The position numbers and the translations under genes are program-made. This document shows, piece after piece, positions 47,849 through 56,619 of a stretch of DNA of 64,000 nucleotides (its first letter is position 1; every line of letters begins with the position of its first letter). The stretch is from Paracoccus aminovorans (GTDB lineage Bacteria; Pseudomonadota; Alphaproteobacteria; Rhodobacterales; Rhodobacteraceae): the NCBI RefSeq assembly GCF_900005615.1, contig NZ_LN832559.1, positions 1,642,837 through 1,706,836 of the forward strand, in the 5' to 3' direction. Below the pieces are notes generated by a model that worked only from the letters and a program-made list of their open reading frames with translations, did no database searches and was not told where the DNA came from.

Positions 47849-48576
47849 TGGATCGTGCTGACATCATGGCTGCAATGGGCGAGTTGAAGCTCTACGGGAT
47901 GCGCGCCGCTTATGACGAACTCATGGCGGTGGCTGTGCGCCGCCAGCACGAACCCCGCCAGATCGTTGGAGATCTTCTGGCCGCCGAGATCAACGAGAAG
48001 AAAGCGCGGTCGGTCAAATACCAGATCACCACCGCCAAGCTGCCCTATGCCCGGGAGATCGAGGAGTTCACCTTCGATGACACCCCAATCAACGAGACCC
48101 TGGTGCGAGATCTGGCCAGCGGGGAGTTCCTCAGCCAACAGCGCAATGTCGTGCTGGTTGGCGGCACCGGGACCGGCAAGACCCATATCTCTGTGGCCAT
48201 AGCGCGCGCGGTCATCCGCAATGGTGCCCGGGGCAGGTTCTTCAATGTCGTCGATCTGGTGAACAGGCTGGAGGCCGAGGCCCGTGCCGGACGGGCAGGC
48301 CGGCTTGCAGAACATCTGATGCGGCTCGACTTCGTCATCCTCGATGAACTCGGATACCTGCCATTCGCGCAGTCCGGCGGCCAGCTGCTGTTCCATCTGA
48401 TCAGCAAGCTCTATGAGCAGACTTCCGTCATCGTCACCACCAACCTCGCATTCGGGGAGTGGCCGACCGTCTTCGGAGACGCAAAGATGACCACCGCGCT
48501 GCTCGACCGGCTCACCCACCACTGCGACATCGTCGAGACCGGCAACGACAGCTGGCGCATCAAAACCCGAGCCTGA
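47848..48576 (+). CDS. istB: IS21-family helper ATPase IstB
   Basis: The 242-residue AAA+ protein assists IstA in target capture. It has Walker [10 protein letters not shown] near residue 106, Walker [11 protein letters not shown] and a sensor region [10 protein letters not shown] typical of IstB/DnaC-like proteins. It overlaps istA by one base. The 120 bases after it up to the element end contain only the right terminal repeats. Confidence 0.95.
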   Translation: MDRADIMAAMGELKLYGMRAAYDELMAVAVRRQHEPRQIVGDLLAAEINEKKARSVKYQITTAKLPYAREIEEFTFDDTPINETLVRDLASGEFLSQQRNVVLVGGTGTGKTHISVAIARAVIRNGARGRFFNVVDLVNRLEAEARAGRAGRLAEHLMRLDFVILDELGYLPFAQSGGQLLFHLISKLYEQTSVIVTTNLAFGEWPTVFGDAKMTTALLDRLTHHCDIVETGNDSWRIKTRA

Positions 48577-48696
48577 ACACCCTCCAAAACGCAGGCCCGC
48601 GTCGGCTGCGCCAGCTGGAAAGCTACGCCGCCACGGGCCTGCTCACCCGCGCGCCAAAGGGGTCACTTTTGGACGCCGATCAGGGGGCCCGTTTGA

Positions 48697-49650
48697 ATGC
48701 CGATTGACATCTATGACGCAAGTTGCAGTATTGCGCATGGTGACGGACTGCGATCCGTGCTACGTCCCCGGGTCGAAGCCTCTTTCCTTCGAGAGCGCGG
48801 CCTCGCGGCTCATCTCAACGATTTGCTCAGCGAAGGCCAATGGCCTGATGCACAGCGAACGATCGCGCAAGATCTTCGTGCAAGATTGGATGAGGCATAC
48901 CGTGCCGGTGTCGGGCCGGGAAAAGCTGGGGAGAATGAGCAATATCCGCTGCTCGCGCGCATTCTCCCCTGCGGCACCTCGACCGAGCAGATTCCCTCCG
49001 ACATGGCGCGATCTATCGAGGCCGGGCTCGCCAGTCATGTAGCGCACAGCAGCGTGCTTGCCAATCCGGTCTTGCAGCGTGTGTTGGTGTCGTTACGTGA
49101 TAAGCTGTCCACTAGCAGCGAATATACAGGCGAGGTCCAGCAGGAGTTCGACGCCGTACTCCAACAGATTTTGATGTTTTGCAGTGACCGGCAGAATGCG
49201 GAGATTCGCGATCTCGGGGCGCGCGGTACGTATCTGCGAGCCCCGGATCCAAGCGAGGCCGATCTCCAGTCAGACCTCCGCGAATTCCTCAAAGGCAATC
49301 TCGTAGGCGCGGAGGTGCTATCCGAAGTGCGTGGTGTCTCGACCGGCCGGACAGATCTCTATGTCAGCCTAGGTGGCCCCGCTTTCGTTATCGAGCTCAA
49401 AAAACACGAGGGCGCGTTTTCACCCGAGACTGCCAAGCGCTACCAGGCGCAGGCAACCAGCTACCAAGCGGCCAACGTCCGGCTCGGATTTCTCGGAGCG
49501 CTCGAGCTCGTCGATCGCCCAGGGCCGGTGCCGAGCATAGAGGAGTGTCTCTGGCACAGCGCTTATGTTCCCGAAGGTAGCGCGCTCGCCCGGCATCTCA
49601 TCGTGTTCAGGGTTCCCGGTCGCTTGAAATCCCCATCTTCGCTCCGTTAG
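48697..49650 (+). CDS. PD-(D/E)XK nuclease-like protein, probably 5'-truncated by IS21
   Basis: The frame of 317 codons begins with an ATG that lies inside the right end of the IS element, so the first four residues come from the IS and the native N-terminus is likely lost. The C-terminal part has GRTDLYVSLGGPAFVIELKK, matching the Asp...Glu-x-Lys core of PD-(D/E)XK nucleases, then a Gln/Tyr-rich helix. The first 190 residues are helical and unrecognised. Base composition is lower in GC than the chromosome. It resembles a restriction or defence effector remnant; function is inferred from the fold motif only. Confidence 0.65.
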   Translation: MPIDIYDASCSIAHGDGLRSVLRPRVEASFLRERGLAAHLNDLLSEGQWPDAQRTIAQDLRARLDEAYRAGVGPGKAGENEQYPLLARILPCGTSTEQIPSDMARSIEAGLASHVAHSSVLANPVLQRVLVSLRDKLSTSSEYTGEVQQEFDAVLQQILMFCSDRQNAEIRDLGARGTYLRAPDPSEADLQSDLREFLKGNLVGAEVLSEVRGVSTGRTDLYVSLGGPAFVIELKKHEGAFSPETAKRYQAQATSYQAANVRLGFLGALELVDRPGPVPSIEECLWHSAYVPEGSALARHLIVFRVPGRLKSPSSLR

Positions 49651-50008
49651 AGCGCCTCTACCGCTGGGGTATCGCGCGTTCACACTGTGTTGGCTCTGCT
49701 GTGGGCAACAGATGTGAAGCGAAGGTCAGCAGTTAGAAAGCGCCGCTCGACGACGGCGACGTTGGGCGCGAAATAGACGTCTGACGGCTCTCGATCAGCT
49801 CTGCCACCGTCTCACCTCCTATTTTGGCGGGGTATAGAGGGCAATGGAGTAGATATAGTTCTCATCGGTATCTCGCATGGCCCGCCAAATTTCACAAATC
49901 GTTACAGGAACTTCCTGTAAATTCCCAGCAACCCGCATCGGGTGCTTTCCTTCGCCGGAAATGACCGTTAGCCTCGACAGCGACACCAGCGAGAACGAGG
50001 ACGCACAG
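49651..50008. other. Intergenic region between island and chromosome
   Basis: No gene is supported here. The sequence is less GC-rich than the chromosome, has the 19-bp palindrome listed separately and ends in the GAGG ribosome site of the lipoprotein gene. A right-hand repeat of the tRNA-Ser 3' end, expected if an island were bounded by att sites, was not found by eye. Confidence 0.5.
49902..49920. promoter_or_regulatory. 19-bp palindrome, candidate operator
   Basis: TTACAGGAA-C-TTCCTGTAA is a perfect inverted repeat with a single central base, 89 bases upstream of the lipoprotein start. The AT-bordered, short-spaced form suits a dimeric repressor. Confidence 0.45.
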
Positions 50009-50410
50009 ATGATGAGAACCGGCACCACCCTTGCGGCCAGCCTGCTGTTGCTGGCGGCCTGTGCGGGAACGGAAGGCGACCGCTACGGCCAGATCATCGC
50101 CGACTCAACCCCGCCCAGCCCCGAATTGCGGGCGCTGTTGGCCCAGGGCGCGACCAGGGTTGCCTATGATCCGGCCTCGATCCGCTATGCCGAGATCTCG
50201 AACGTCGCGACCTTCAAGGACGGGTTGCAGGGCGTCTGCGTCCGCGCCGACAGCAAGAACGTCAAGGGCCTTTACACCGGCGTGCACAATATCGGCATCC
50301 CGCTGCGCGACGGCAAACCCGTCGGCGGAGAGTTGGACCATCCGATCTGCAACCGCGCCGACGTGCCCTGGCACAAGTTCCCCGAGCTGGAGAACCTGGG
50401 CCGCAAATAG
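50009..50410 (+). CDS. Small lipoprotein of unknown function
   Basis: The 133-residue protein has a lipoprotein signal (AASLLLLAACAG) with the lipobox LAAC, so it should be lipidated and anchored in a membrane. The rest (with GLQGVCVRADSKNVKGLYTG and paired Cys residues at a distance) resembles small uncharacterised Rhodobacteraceae lipoproteins. The start at 50009 gives the shortest natural signal; a longer frame extends upstream into the palindrome region and is unlikely. It converges on miaB with 14 bases between. Confidence 0.85.
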   Translation: MMRTGTTLAASLLLLAACAGTEGDRYGQIIADSTPPSPELRALLAQGATRVAYDPASIRYAEISNVATFKDGLQGVCVRADSKNVKGLYTGVHNIGIPLRDGKPVGGELDHPICNRADVPWHKFPELENLGRK

Positions 50411-50424
50411 GCGGCCCCGCCCGC

Positions 50425-51753
50425 TCAGGCGACCAGTTCGCCCGCCAGCGAGTTCGGCGCGCTGGCGGTGATGCGCACCCGCAGCAGGTCGCCCACCTGC
50501 GCAGCGGGCGCCTCGACGAAGACCGCGTGCAGGTAGTCCGACTTGCCGACCATCTGTCCCGGCTTCCGGCCCGGCTTTTCGAACAGCACGCCCAGTTCGC
50601 GCCCGACCATGCCCAGCTGCGCCGCCTTCTGCTGGCTGGTCAGCAGCGCCTGCAACTCTTGCAAACGGGCGTCGGCCCGGTCCGAATCGACCTCGGGCCG
50701 TTCATAGGCCGGGGTGCCGGGGCGTGGCGAATACTTGAAGCTGAAGGCGGTGCCGAAATTCACCCGCGCCACCAGGTCCAGCGTATCCTGGTGGTCCTGG
50801 TCGGTCTCGCCCGGGAAACCAACGATGAAATCGCTGGTCAGCATGATGTCGGGCCGCGCCTCGCGGATGCGATCGATCAGTCGCAGGTATTCTGTGACCG
50901 TATGCTTGCGGTTCATCGCCTTCAGGATGCGGTCGCTGCCCGACTGCACCGGCAGGTGCAGATAGGGCATCAGCTTCGGCTCGTCGCGATGTGCCTCGAT
51001 CAGGTCGTCGGCCATGTCGTTCGGGTGACTGGTGGTATAGCGGATGCGGTCGAGCCCGTCGATTTCCGCCAGGGCCCGGATCAGCCGGCCGAAGCCCCAT
51101 TCGCCGCCTTGCCCCTGACCGTGCCAGCCGTTGACGTTCTGGCCCAGCAGCGTGATCTCGCGCACGCCGCGCGCGACCAGGTCGCGGGCCTCGGCCAGGA
51201 TGCGGCTGACCGGGCGCGAGACCTCGGCGCCGCGGGTATAGGGCACCACGCAGAAGGCGCAGAACTTGTCGCAGCCCTCCTGCACGGTCAGGAAGGCGGC
51301 GGGGGCGCGCCGGGTTGCGGCGGGCTTCGGCAGGTGCTCGAACTTGTCCTCGGCCGGGAATTCGGTGTCGACGCCGCCCCCCGCCCGCGCCATGGCCGGC
51401 AGCCGGTGATAGGCCTGCGGGCCGACCACCAGGTCGACGATGGGCATGCGGCGCTGGATCTCGGCGCCCTCGGCCTGGGCCACGCAGCCGGCGACGCCGA
51501 TCTTCAGGTCGGGGCGCTCGGCCTTCAAGGGCTTCAGCCGGCCGAGGTCGGAATACAGCTTCTCGGCGGCCTTCTCGCGGATGTGGCAGGTGTTCAGAAG
51601 CACCATGTCGGCCTCGGCCTGGTGCTCGGTCAGGACATAGCCCTCGGCGCCCATGGCCTCGGCCATGCGCTGGCTGTCATAGACGTTCATCTGGCAGCCG
51701 TAGGTCTTGATGAAAAGCTTCTTCGCCGCCGGGGTCTTGGCTTGGTCCGTCAT
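50425..51753 (-). CDS. miaB: tRNA-2-methylthio-N6-dimethylallyladenosine synthase MiaB
   Basis: MiaB adds a methylthio group to i6A37 of tRNAs that read U-starting codons. The 442-residue radical SAM protein has the N-terminal UPF0004 domain with its cluster cysteines (YGCQMN, NTCHIR, VAGCVAQ), the radical SAM motif CDKFCAFC (C-x3-C-x2-C) and a C-terminal TRAM domain. Length is typical. It is divergent from the tfoX-like gene. Confidence 0.97.
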   Translation of the reverse strand: MTDQAKTPAAKKLFIKTYGCQMNVYDSQRMAEAMGAEGYVLTEHQAEADMVLLNTCHIREKAAEKLYSDLGRLKPLKAERPDLKIGVAGCVAQAEGAEIQRRMPIVDLVVGPQAYHRLPAMARAGGGVDTEFPAEDKFEHLPKPAATRRAPAAFLTVQEGCDKFCAFCVVPYTRGAEVSRPVSRILAEARDLVARGVREITLLGQNVNGWHGQGQGGEWGFGRLIRALAEIDGLDRIRYTTSHPNDMADDLIEAHRDEPKLMPYLHLPVQSGSDRILKAMNRKHTVTEYLRLIDRIREARPDIMLTSDFIVGFPGETDQDHQDTLDLVARVNFGTAFSFKYSPRPGTPAYERPEVDSDRADARLQELQALLTSQQKAAQLGMVGRELGVLFEKPGRKPGQMVGKSDYLHAVFVEAPAAQVGDLLRVRITASAPNSLAGELVA

Positions 51754-51821
51754 GCCGTGCTGTCCTTGAGAATGCGGCGCTGATACAGGAATATGCGCGA
51801 CTTGGAAAGTGCGGGCGCAAG

Positions 51822-52157
51822 ATGACGGACCTGACCAGCATCCCGAATATCGGCCCGGCCACGGCGCAGGCGCTGCGCGAGGCCGGCGTGGCGGATGCCG
51901 AGACGCTGCGCGCCATGGGCGCGCATGAGGCCTATGCCGCCATGCTGCGCGCCGGCACGCGGCCGCATTTCATCTGGTATTACGTCTTGCACATGTCGCT
52001 GCAGGGCCGGCCGTGGAACGACTGCCGCGGCGAGGAAAAGACCGCGCTGCGCCGGCGCTTCGACGCGCTGGTCGCCGAATGCCGGGGCGGCGGGCTGACG
52101 CCCATCGAGGCGGCACTGCGCGAGATCGGGCTGATCGCGCCTCAGTCGCGCAGCTGA
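51822..52157 (+). CDS. TfoX C-terminal domain protein
   Basis: The 111-residue protein matches the TfoX/Sxy C-terminal domain, a helix-hairpin-helix-like module beginning [20 protein letters not shown], without the N-terminal domain found in competence regulators. In Rhodobacteraceae such short proteins are common. Its last 16 bases overlap the convergent secreted-protein gene. A role in competence or DNA processing is possible but unproven. Confidence 0.85.
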   Translation: MTDLTSIPNIGPATAQALREAGVADAETLRAMGAHEAYAAMLRAGTRPHFIWYYVLHMSLQGRPWNDCRGEEKTALRRRFDALVAECRGGGLTPIEAALREIGLIAPQSRS

Positions 52158-52585
52158 CGGGCCAGGAAGACGCCAGCGCGGCGCCAGGATTCGTCGTTGT
52201 CGCCGCGAAAGTTCAGTTCCTTGTGGGCGATCAGCTTGCCCCCCTTCAGGTCCACCTCGCTGGCAAAGGCCTGAAGGATCAGCGTGCTGGCCTTTTGCAC
52301 CACGATGAACAGGCCGCGGTCTCCGCCCCGGTCGCGCAGCAGCGTGACCAGGCAATCCGTGGTCTCGCGCGGGCAGGCCTCGGCGACCTCGTCGCGGGTC
52401 AGCAGCGTGCCGGGCATTTCTTCGGCCAGCACCTGGGCCAGCAGGTCCTGGCGGTGCAGGTGCTCGGCCTGCTGGTCCCGCGCCTCGTGCGAGGTATCCA
52501 GCAGCTTGACCGGCGCGATCACCAGCCCATCGGCCCAGGCGGGCGATGCCAGGGAGAGCCACAGGGCCGGCAGCAGGTAACGCAT
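52142..52585 (-). CDS. Secreted DUF2380-like protein
   Basis: The 147-residue protein has a signal peptide (YLLPALWLSLASPAWA) and a body that fits DUF2380-type periplasmic proteins: an early LLDTS segment followed by an acidic helix, and a cysteine pair (ACPRETTDC). The start at 52585 has a GGGGAGGGGA site; the open frame extends further upstream without support. The function is unknown. Confidence 0.75.
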   Translation of the reverse strand: MRYLLPALWLSLASPAWADGLVIAPVKLLDTSHEARDQQAEHLHRQDLLAQVLAEEMPGTLLTRDEVAEACPRETTDCLVTLLRDRGGDRGLFIVVQKASTLILQAFASEVDLKGGKLIAHKELNFRGDNDESWRRAGVFLARQLRD

Positions 52586-52722
52586 GGTTCCCCTCCCCTT
52601 CCATTCAAGGGCAGTCTGCATCCGGCCGGCGGGTCCCGCAACCGGGCGGAAGGTCTTGCCCCATTGAACGCCCGCAAGCGCCCGGCTAGCCTGTGCCCGA
52701 CACCGGGACCATGGAGACGGCG

Positions 52723-54084
52723 ATGAACCAACCGCAAAGCTGGGAAGCACGGGCCGAGGAATATTCGCTCTACGGCTTTACCGACATGCCCACGATCCAC
52801 CGCCGCGGAACCGTGGTCGTGACCCATGGCGAGGGCCCCTATGTGGTCGACGTGCATGGCAAGCGCTATCTCGACGCGAACTCGGGCCTGTGGAACATGG
52901 TCGCGGGCTTTGACCATCGCGGGCTGATCGACGCGGCCAAGGCGCAATACGAGCGTTTCCCCGGCTATCACGCGTTCTTCGGCCGCATGTCGGACCAGAC
53001 GGTGATGCTGTCGGAAAAGCTGGTCGAGGTTTCGCCCTTCGACAGCGGCAAGGTGTTCTACACCAACTCCGGCTCCGAGGCGAACGACACCATGGTCAAG
53101 ATGCTGTGGTTCCTGCACCGGGCCGAGGGCAAGCCGCAGCGCCGCAAGATCCTGACGCGCTGGAACGCCTATCACGGGGTGACGGCGGTGTCGGCCAGCA
53201 TGACCGGCAAGCCCTATAACGAGGTGTTCGGCCTGCCCCTGCCCGGCTTCATCCACCTGACCTGCCCGCATTACTGGCGCTATGGCGAGGTCGGCGAAAG
53301 CGAAGAGCAGTTCGTCGCCCGCCTTGCCCGCGAGTTGGAGGAGGTGATCCAACGCGAGGGCGCCGACACCATCGCCGGCTTCTTCGCCGAGCCGGTGATG
53401 GGCGCGGGCGGCGTGATCCCGCCGGCCAAGGGCTATTTCCAGGCGATCCAGCCGATCCTGAAAAAGCACGGCATCCCGCTGGTCTCGGACGAGGTGATCT
53501 GCGGCTTCGGCCGCACCGGCAACACCTGGGGCTGCCAGACCTACGGCTTCACCCCGGACGCGATCATTTCGTCCAAGAACCTGACGGCCGGCTTCTTCCC
53601 GATGGGGGCGGTGATCCTGGGGCCGGACCTGGCCGGCCGCGTGCAGGCCGCGGTCGAGGCGATCGAGGAATTTCCGCACGGCTTCACCGCATCGGGCCAT
53701 CCGGTCGGCTGCGCCGTCGCGCTGAAGGCCATCGACGTGGTGATGAACGAGGGCCTGGCCGAGAACGTCATCCGCCTGGCGCCGCGCCTGGAAGAGAACC
53801 TGCGCCGGCTGGCGCAGAAGCCGAACATCGGCGAATACCGCGGCGTGGGCTTCATGTGGGCGCTGGAGGCCGTGCGCGACAAGGCGACCAAGACGCCCTT
53901 CGAGGCCACTCTTTCGGTCAGCGAGCGCATCGCCAACACCTGCACCGACCTCGGCCTGATCTGCCGGCCGCTGGGGCAGTCGGTGGTGCTGTGCCCGCCC
54001 TTCATCCTGACCGATGGGCAGATGGACGAGATGTTCCAGAAGCTGGAACAGGCGCTCGACGAGGTCTTTGCCGAGGTCGCCTGA
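52723..54084 (+). CDS. Class III omega-aminotransferase
   Basis: This PLP enzyme of 453 residues transfers amino groups from amines or beta/omega-amino acids, usually to pyruvate. Lys285 in SSKNLTAG is the Schiff base lysine and Asp256 in VSDEVI contacts the PLP ring nitrogen. From memory its sequence closely matches the structurally characterised omega-transaminase of Paracoccus denitrificans, which is why I place the window in that genus. The ATG at 52723 follows a GGAGACGGCG site. A strong terminator follows the stop. Natural substrates such as putrescine or taurine are not decided by sequence. Confidence 0.93.
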   Translation: MNQPQSWEARAEEYSLYGFTDMPTIHRRGTVVVTHGEGPYVVDVHGKRYLDANSGLWNMVAGFDHRGLIDAAKAQYERFPGYHAFFGRMSDQTVMLSEKLVEVSPFDSGKVFYTNSGSEANDTMVKMLWFLHRAEGKPQRRKILTRWNAYHGVTAVSASMTGKPYNEVFGLPLPGFIHLTCPHYWRYGEVGESEEQFVARLARELEEVIQREGADTIAGFFAEPVMGAGGVIPPAKGYFQAIQPILKKHGIPLVSDEVICGFGRTGNTWGCQTYGFTPDAIISSKNLTAGFFPMGAVILGPDLAGRVQAAVEAIEEFPHGFTASGHPVGCAVALKAIDVVMNEGLAENVIRLAPRLEENLRRLAQKPNIGEYRGVGFMWALEAVRDKATKTPFEATLSVSERIANTCTDLGLICRPLGQSVVLCPPFILTDGQMDEMFQKLEQALDEVFAEVA

Positions 54085-54099
54085 TCCGGGAAGGCAGCA

Positions 54100-54125
54100 C
54101 CCCCGGAGCGGTCCGGGGGGCTTTT
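54100..54125 (+). terminator. Intrinsic terminator after the aminotransferase gene
   Basis: The arms CCCCCGGA (54100-54107) and TCCGGGGG (54112-54119) pair perfectly with a 4-base loop and are followed by GCTTTTCC, a good intrinsic terminator 15 bases after the stop codon. Confidence 0.8.
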
Positions 54126-54180
54126 CCCATGGATAGCCCCCTTGGGGGGCCTCCGCTTGCGGTTCGGTGACCCGCTTTAG

Positions 54181-54338
54181 CAGGCTGCTAAGAAGAGTTC
54201 CGGGAGGGCGTCGGGATGGAAAATCGTTCTGCGGCCGACCGAGATCTGGCTGGAAAACACGCACTTGCGGGCGATTGGGGGCGAATTTCCTGCTTTCTGT
54301 CCAGTGCGCCGCGTCGCGAGGACTTTTTCAGCAGCCTG
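54181..54338. mobile_element. Small inverted-repeat-bounded element (MITE-like or IS remnant)
   Basis: CAGGCTGCTAAGAAGAG at 54181-54197 is mirrored by an inverted copy ending at 54338 (CAGGCTGCTGAAAAAGT on the minus strand); the outer nine bases are identical. The 124 bases between code for nothing recognisable. CAGGCTGCTGAAAAA-type ends occur in several IS groups, so it may be a non-autonomous copy. No target duplication is evident. Confidence 0.4.
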
Positions 54339-54346
54339 TCAAGGCC

Positions 54347-54616
54347 CTACCAGGGATCGCCGCCGCCCAACACCGCCCGTGCCATCTGCACCCGCTCGGG
54401 ACGCAGCCCGGCGGCGGCGGCGAAATCCAGGACCCGCTGATCCTGCTCCAGCAGGAAATCCAGCACGAACACGGCGAATTCCGGCCGCGCCGCCATCGCG
54501 CGCAGCCCTGCGGGGTCGCAGCCCGACTGCGCCAGCAGCGCCGCCACCAGTTCGGCATCGCCGGCAATATGGGCAAAGCCCCGATCCGCGATGTCGCGCG
54601 CCTCGCCTGCTGTCAT
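54347..54616 (-). CDS. DUF3572 family protein
   Basis: This 89-residue helical, acidic protein matches DUF3572, a family limited to Alphaproteobacteria, with features such as ALRAMAARPEFAVFVLDFLL-like helices (FAVFVLDFLLEQDQRVLDFA) and an end RAVLGGGDPW. It is divergent from the diguanylate cyclase gene, a neighbour arrangement I associate with pleD-like genes in this group. The function is unknown. Confidence 0.8.
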   Translation of the reverse strand: MTAGEARDIADRGFAHIAGDAELVAALLAQSGCDPAGLRAMAARPEFAVFVLDFLLEQDQRVLDFAAAAGLRPERVQMARAVLGGGDPW

Positions 54617-54734
54617 CCCGCTTTCCCGCTTTCGTGAAGGTTTCCACCGTTTTTGCTGCGGCTGGAAAGGATTTGTTAACCATTTTCGGCGCAAGATGCC
54701 GGCCAGCGCAGCAAGAGTAAAGCAGGCGAGGAGC

Positions 54735-56120
54735 ATGGCAGGGCGAATTCTTGTCGTCGACGGCGCGCCGACCAACCGCATCACCATGAAGGTGCGGCTC
54801 AGTTCGGCCTGCTACGAGGTGGCGACCGCCGCCTCGGGACAAGAGGCGCTGCGCATGGCGCGGCTGATCCACCCCCAGATCGTGCTGATCGGCGCCAACC
54901 TGCCCGACATCGGCGGCCCGGCGCTTTGCGCGGCGCTGCGGGCGCTGCCGCAGGGCGGCGACATGCCGGTTCTGGTGCTGGCCCGGGGCGACGACCGCGT
55001 GGCCGCGCTCAGCGCCGGCGCCTCGGCGCTGATCGATCCGAACGGGGACGAGCTGACGCTGCTGGCCCGCATCCGCGGCCTGATGCGGCACGAGGCGCTG
55101 GCGCTGCCCGACTCGGCCCCCGGCCTGGCCGAGCCGGGCGCGGCTTTCCAGCACGACTGCCGGCCGCGCGCGGTCTTCGTCGCCGACCAGCCCGCGACCG
55201 CGCTCGGCTGGCGCCACGCCCTGCAGAACCGGGTCGATTTCGCCATCGCCGTCAGCGAGCCCGAGCGCACGCTTGCCGACGCCGCCGCCGGCCGGGTAGC
55301 CGAGCTTTACCTGATCGCCGCCGACATCCGGCAGCCCGGCGACGGGCTGCGGCTGCTTTCGGAACTGCGCTCGCGCCCGCATTCGCGCGACGCGGGTTTC
55401 GTCGTCGCCCTGCGCCCGGAACGGGCCGAGATGATGCCGGTGGCGCTGGACCTGGGCGCGGGCGACGTGTTGCCCTGGGACCTGGCCGGCGCCGGTTTCG
55501 CAGCCGAGGCCGGCTTGCGCCTGCAGGCCCAGCTTGCGCGCAAGCACGAGGCCGACCGCCGCCGCAACGAGACCCGACGGAACATGCATTGGGCGATGAC
55601 CGATCCGCTGACCGGGCTGCACAACCGCCGCTTCGCCCTGCCGCGGCTGTCGGAACTGGCCTTCGCCGCGCAGGATAGCCATCGCGACCTTGCGGTGCTG
55701 CTGCTGGACCTCGACCGTTTCAAGCAGGTGAACGACAGCCATGGCCATCCGGCGGGGGACGCGGTGCTGGCCGAGGTGGCCTCGCGCCTGGCCTCGGCCC
55801 TGCCCGAGGACGGGCTTCTGGCCCGCATCGGTGGCGAGGAGTTCCTGGCCGTGCTGCCCGACTGCCCGGCCCGCGCCGCCCGCCGCGTGGCCGAGGACAT
55901 GCGCCGCGCGGTCATGGCCGCGCCGGTGCGCCTGCCGCCGGGCGGCGCCGCCGAGGAACTGGGCATCACCGTCTCGGTCGGGGTGGCGGTCGGCCATGCC
56001 GGCGGCGGACAGGCCCCGGACCCTGAGGCGCTGCTGGCCAGCGCCGACCGCGCGTTGCTGGCCGCGAAATCCGCAGGCCGCAACCGCATCGTGATCGCCC
56101 CGCAGATGATCGCCGCCTGA
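54735..56120 (+). CDS. PleD-like diguanylate cyclase with degenerate receiver domain
   Basis: The 461-residue protein is built like PleD: receiver 1 (about 3-120), a second receiver-like domain (about 145-270) and a GGDEF domain (about 285-455) with GGEEF at 366-370, expected to make c-di-GMP. Receiver 1 lacks the phospho-acceptor: Gly53 (LIGANLP) replaces the usual Asp, the second acidic residue is Gly10, and the conserved Lys of LTKP is changed to ALIDPN. The RxxD inhibitory site before GGEEF is also absent. It may be active without phosphorylation. The AGGCGAGGAGC site supports the start; a CtrA-like TTAAC half-site lies about 60 bases upstream. Confidence 0.9.
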   Translation: MAGRILVVDGAPTNRITMKVRLSSACYEVATAASGQEALRMARLIHPQIVLIGANLPDIGGPALCAALRALPQGGDMPVLVLARGDDRVAALSAGASALIDPNGDELTLLARIRGLMRHEALALPDSAPGLAEPGAAFQHDCRPRAVFVADQPATALGWRHALQNRVDFAIAVSEPERTLADAAAGRVAELYLIAADIRQPGDGLRLLSELRSRPHSRDAGFVVALRPERAEMMPVALDLGAGDVLPWDLAGAGFAAEAGLRLQAQLARKHEADRRRNETRRNMHWAMTDPLTGLHNRRFALPRLSELAFAAQDSHRDLAVLLLDLDRFKQVNDSHGHPAGDAVLAEVASRLASALPEDGLLARIGGEEFLAVLPDCPARAARRVAEDMRRAVMAAPVRLPPGGAAEELGITVSVGVAVGHAGGGQAPDPEALLASADRALLAAKSAGRNRIVIAPQMIAA

Positions 56121-56205
56121 CCTGCGCCGCCCTGCGACCCACGGCCGACTTTTCTTTGGCCCTGCCATGACCTAAATATGTCGGGAACAGGAAAGGAACG
56201 CGCCC

Positions 56206-56619
56206 ATGTCCCCAGTCCGTGCCGAAGATTCCGAACGGTCCATCAAGCAATCCATGATCCGCGGCGCCCTTGGACGCTGTCCGGCCTGCGGTCAGGGCCG
56301 GCTGTTCCAGGGCTATCTGAAGGTGAACGCGTCCTGCGCCCATTGCGGCGAGGAATTGCACCACCAGCGGGCCGACGACGGGCCGGCCTATCTGACCATC
56401 CTGCTGGTCTCGCACCTGGGGGCGCCGCTGCTTCTGGCGATCTACATGATGTATCGCCCCTCGGCCATGTCGATGCTGATCGGCTTCGGCCTGGGCGCGG
56501 TGGTGCTGTCGCTGCTGCTGCTGCCCCGCATCAAGGGCGGCTTCATCGGCTTCCAATGGGCGCGCCGGATGCATGGCTTCGGCCACGAAACGCCGGCCCT
56601 GGGGGCCTCGATCCCGTGA
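56206..56619 (+). CDS. DUF983 family membrane protein
   Basis: The 137-residue protein has an N-terminal zinc-ribbon-like pair of CxxC motifs (CPAC and CAHC) and two transmembrane helices (about 65-85 and 88-108), the DUF983 layout. In Rhodobacteraceae it is often found beside Nudix genes, as here, where it overlaps the Nudix gene by four bases (GTGA). The function is unknown. Confidence 0.87.
   Translation: MSPVRAEDSERSIKQSMIRGALGRCPACGQGRLFQGYLKVNASCAHCGEELHHQRADDGPAYLTILLVSHLGAPLLLAIYMMYRPSAMSMLIGFGLGAVVLSLLLLPRIKGGFIGFQWARRMHGFGHETPALGASIP

Larger units (their letters stand above)
46243..48709 (+). mobile_element. IS21-family insertion sequence, apparently intact
   Basis: The element carries istA and istB and is bounded by TG...CA ends. 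The inner terminal repeats share TGATCGGCGTCCAAAA, direct at about 46267-46282 and inverted at about 48667-48682. The left end begins TGCAATAAGG and the right end finishes GCCGATTGACA. The 4-8 bp target duplication usual for the family is not seen, which suggests that DNA next to the insertion was later deleted or rearranged. End points are good to a few bases. Confidence 0.88.

Noticed and set aside
49651-50008. Right-hand att site repeating the tRNA-Ser 3' end
   Set aside because: No copy of the T-arm/acceptor sequence was found by eye to the right of the island.
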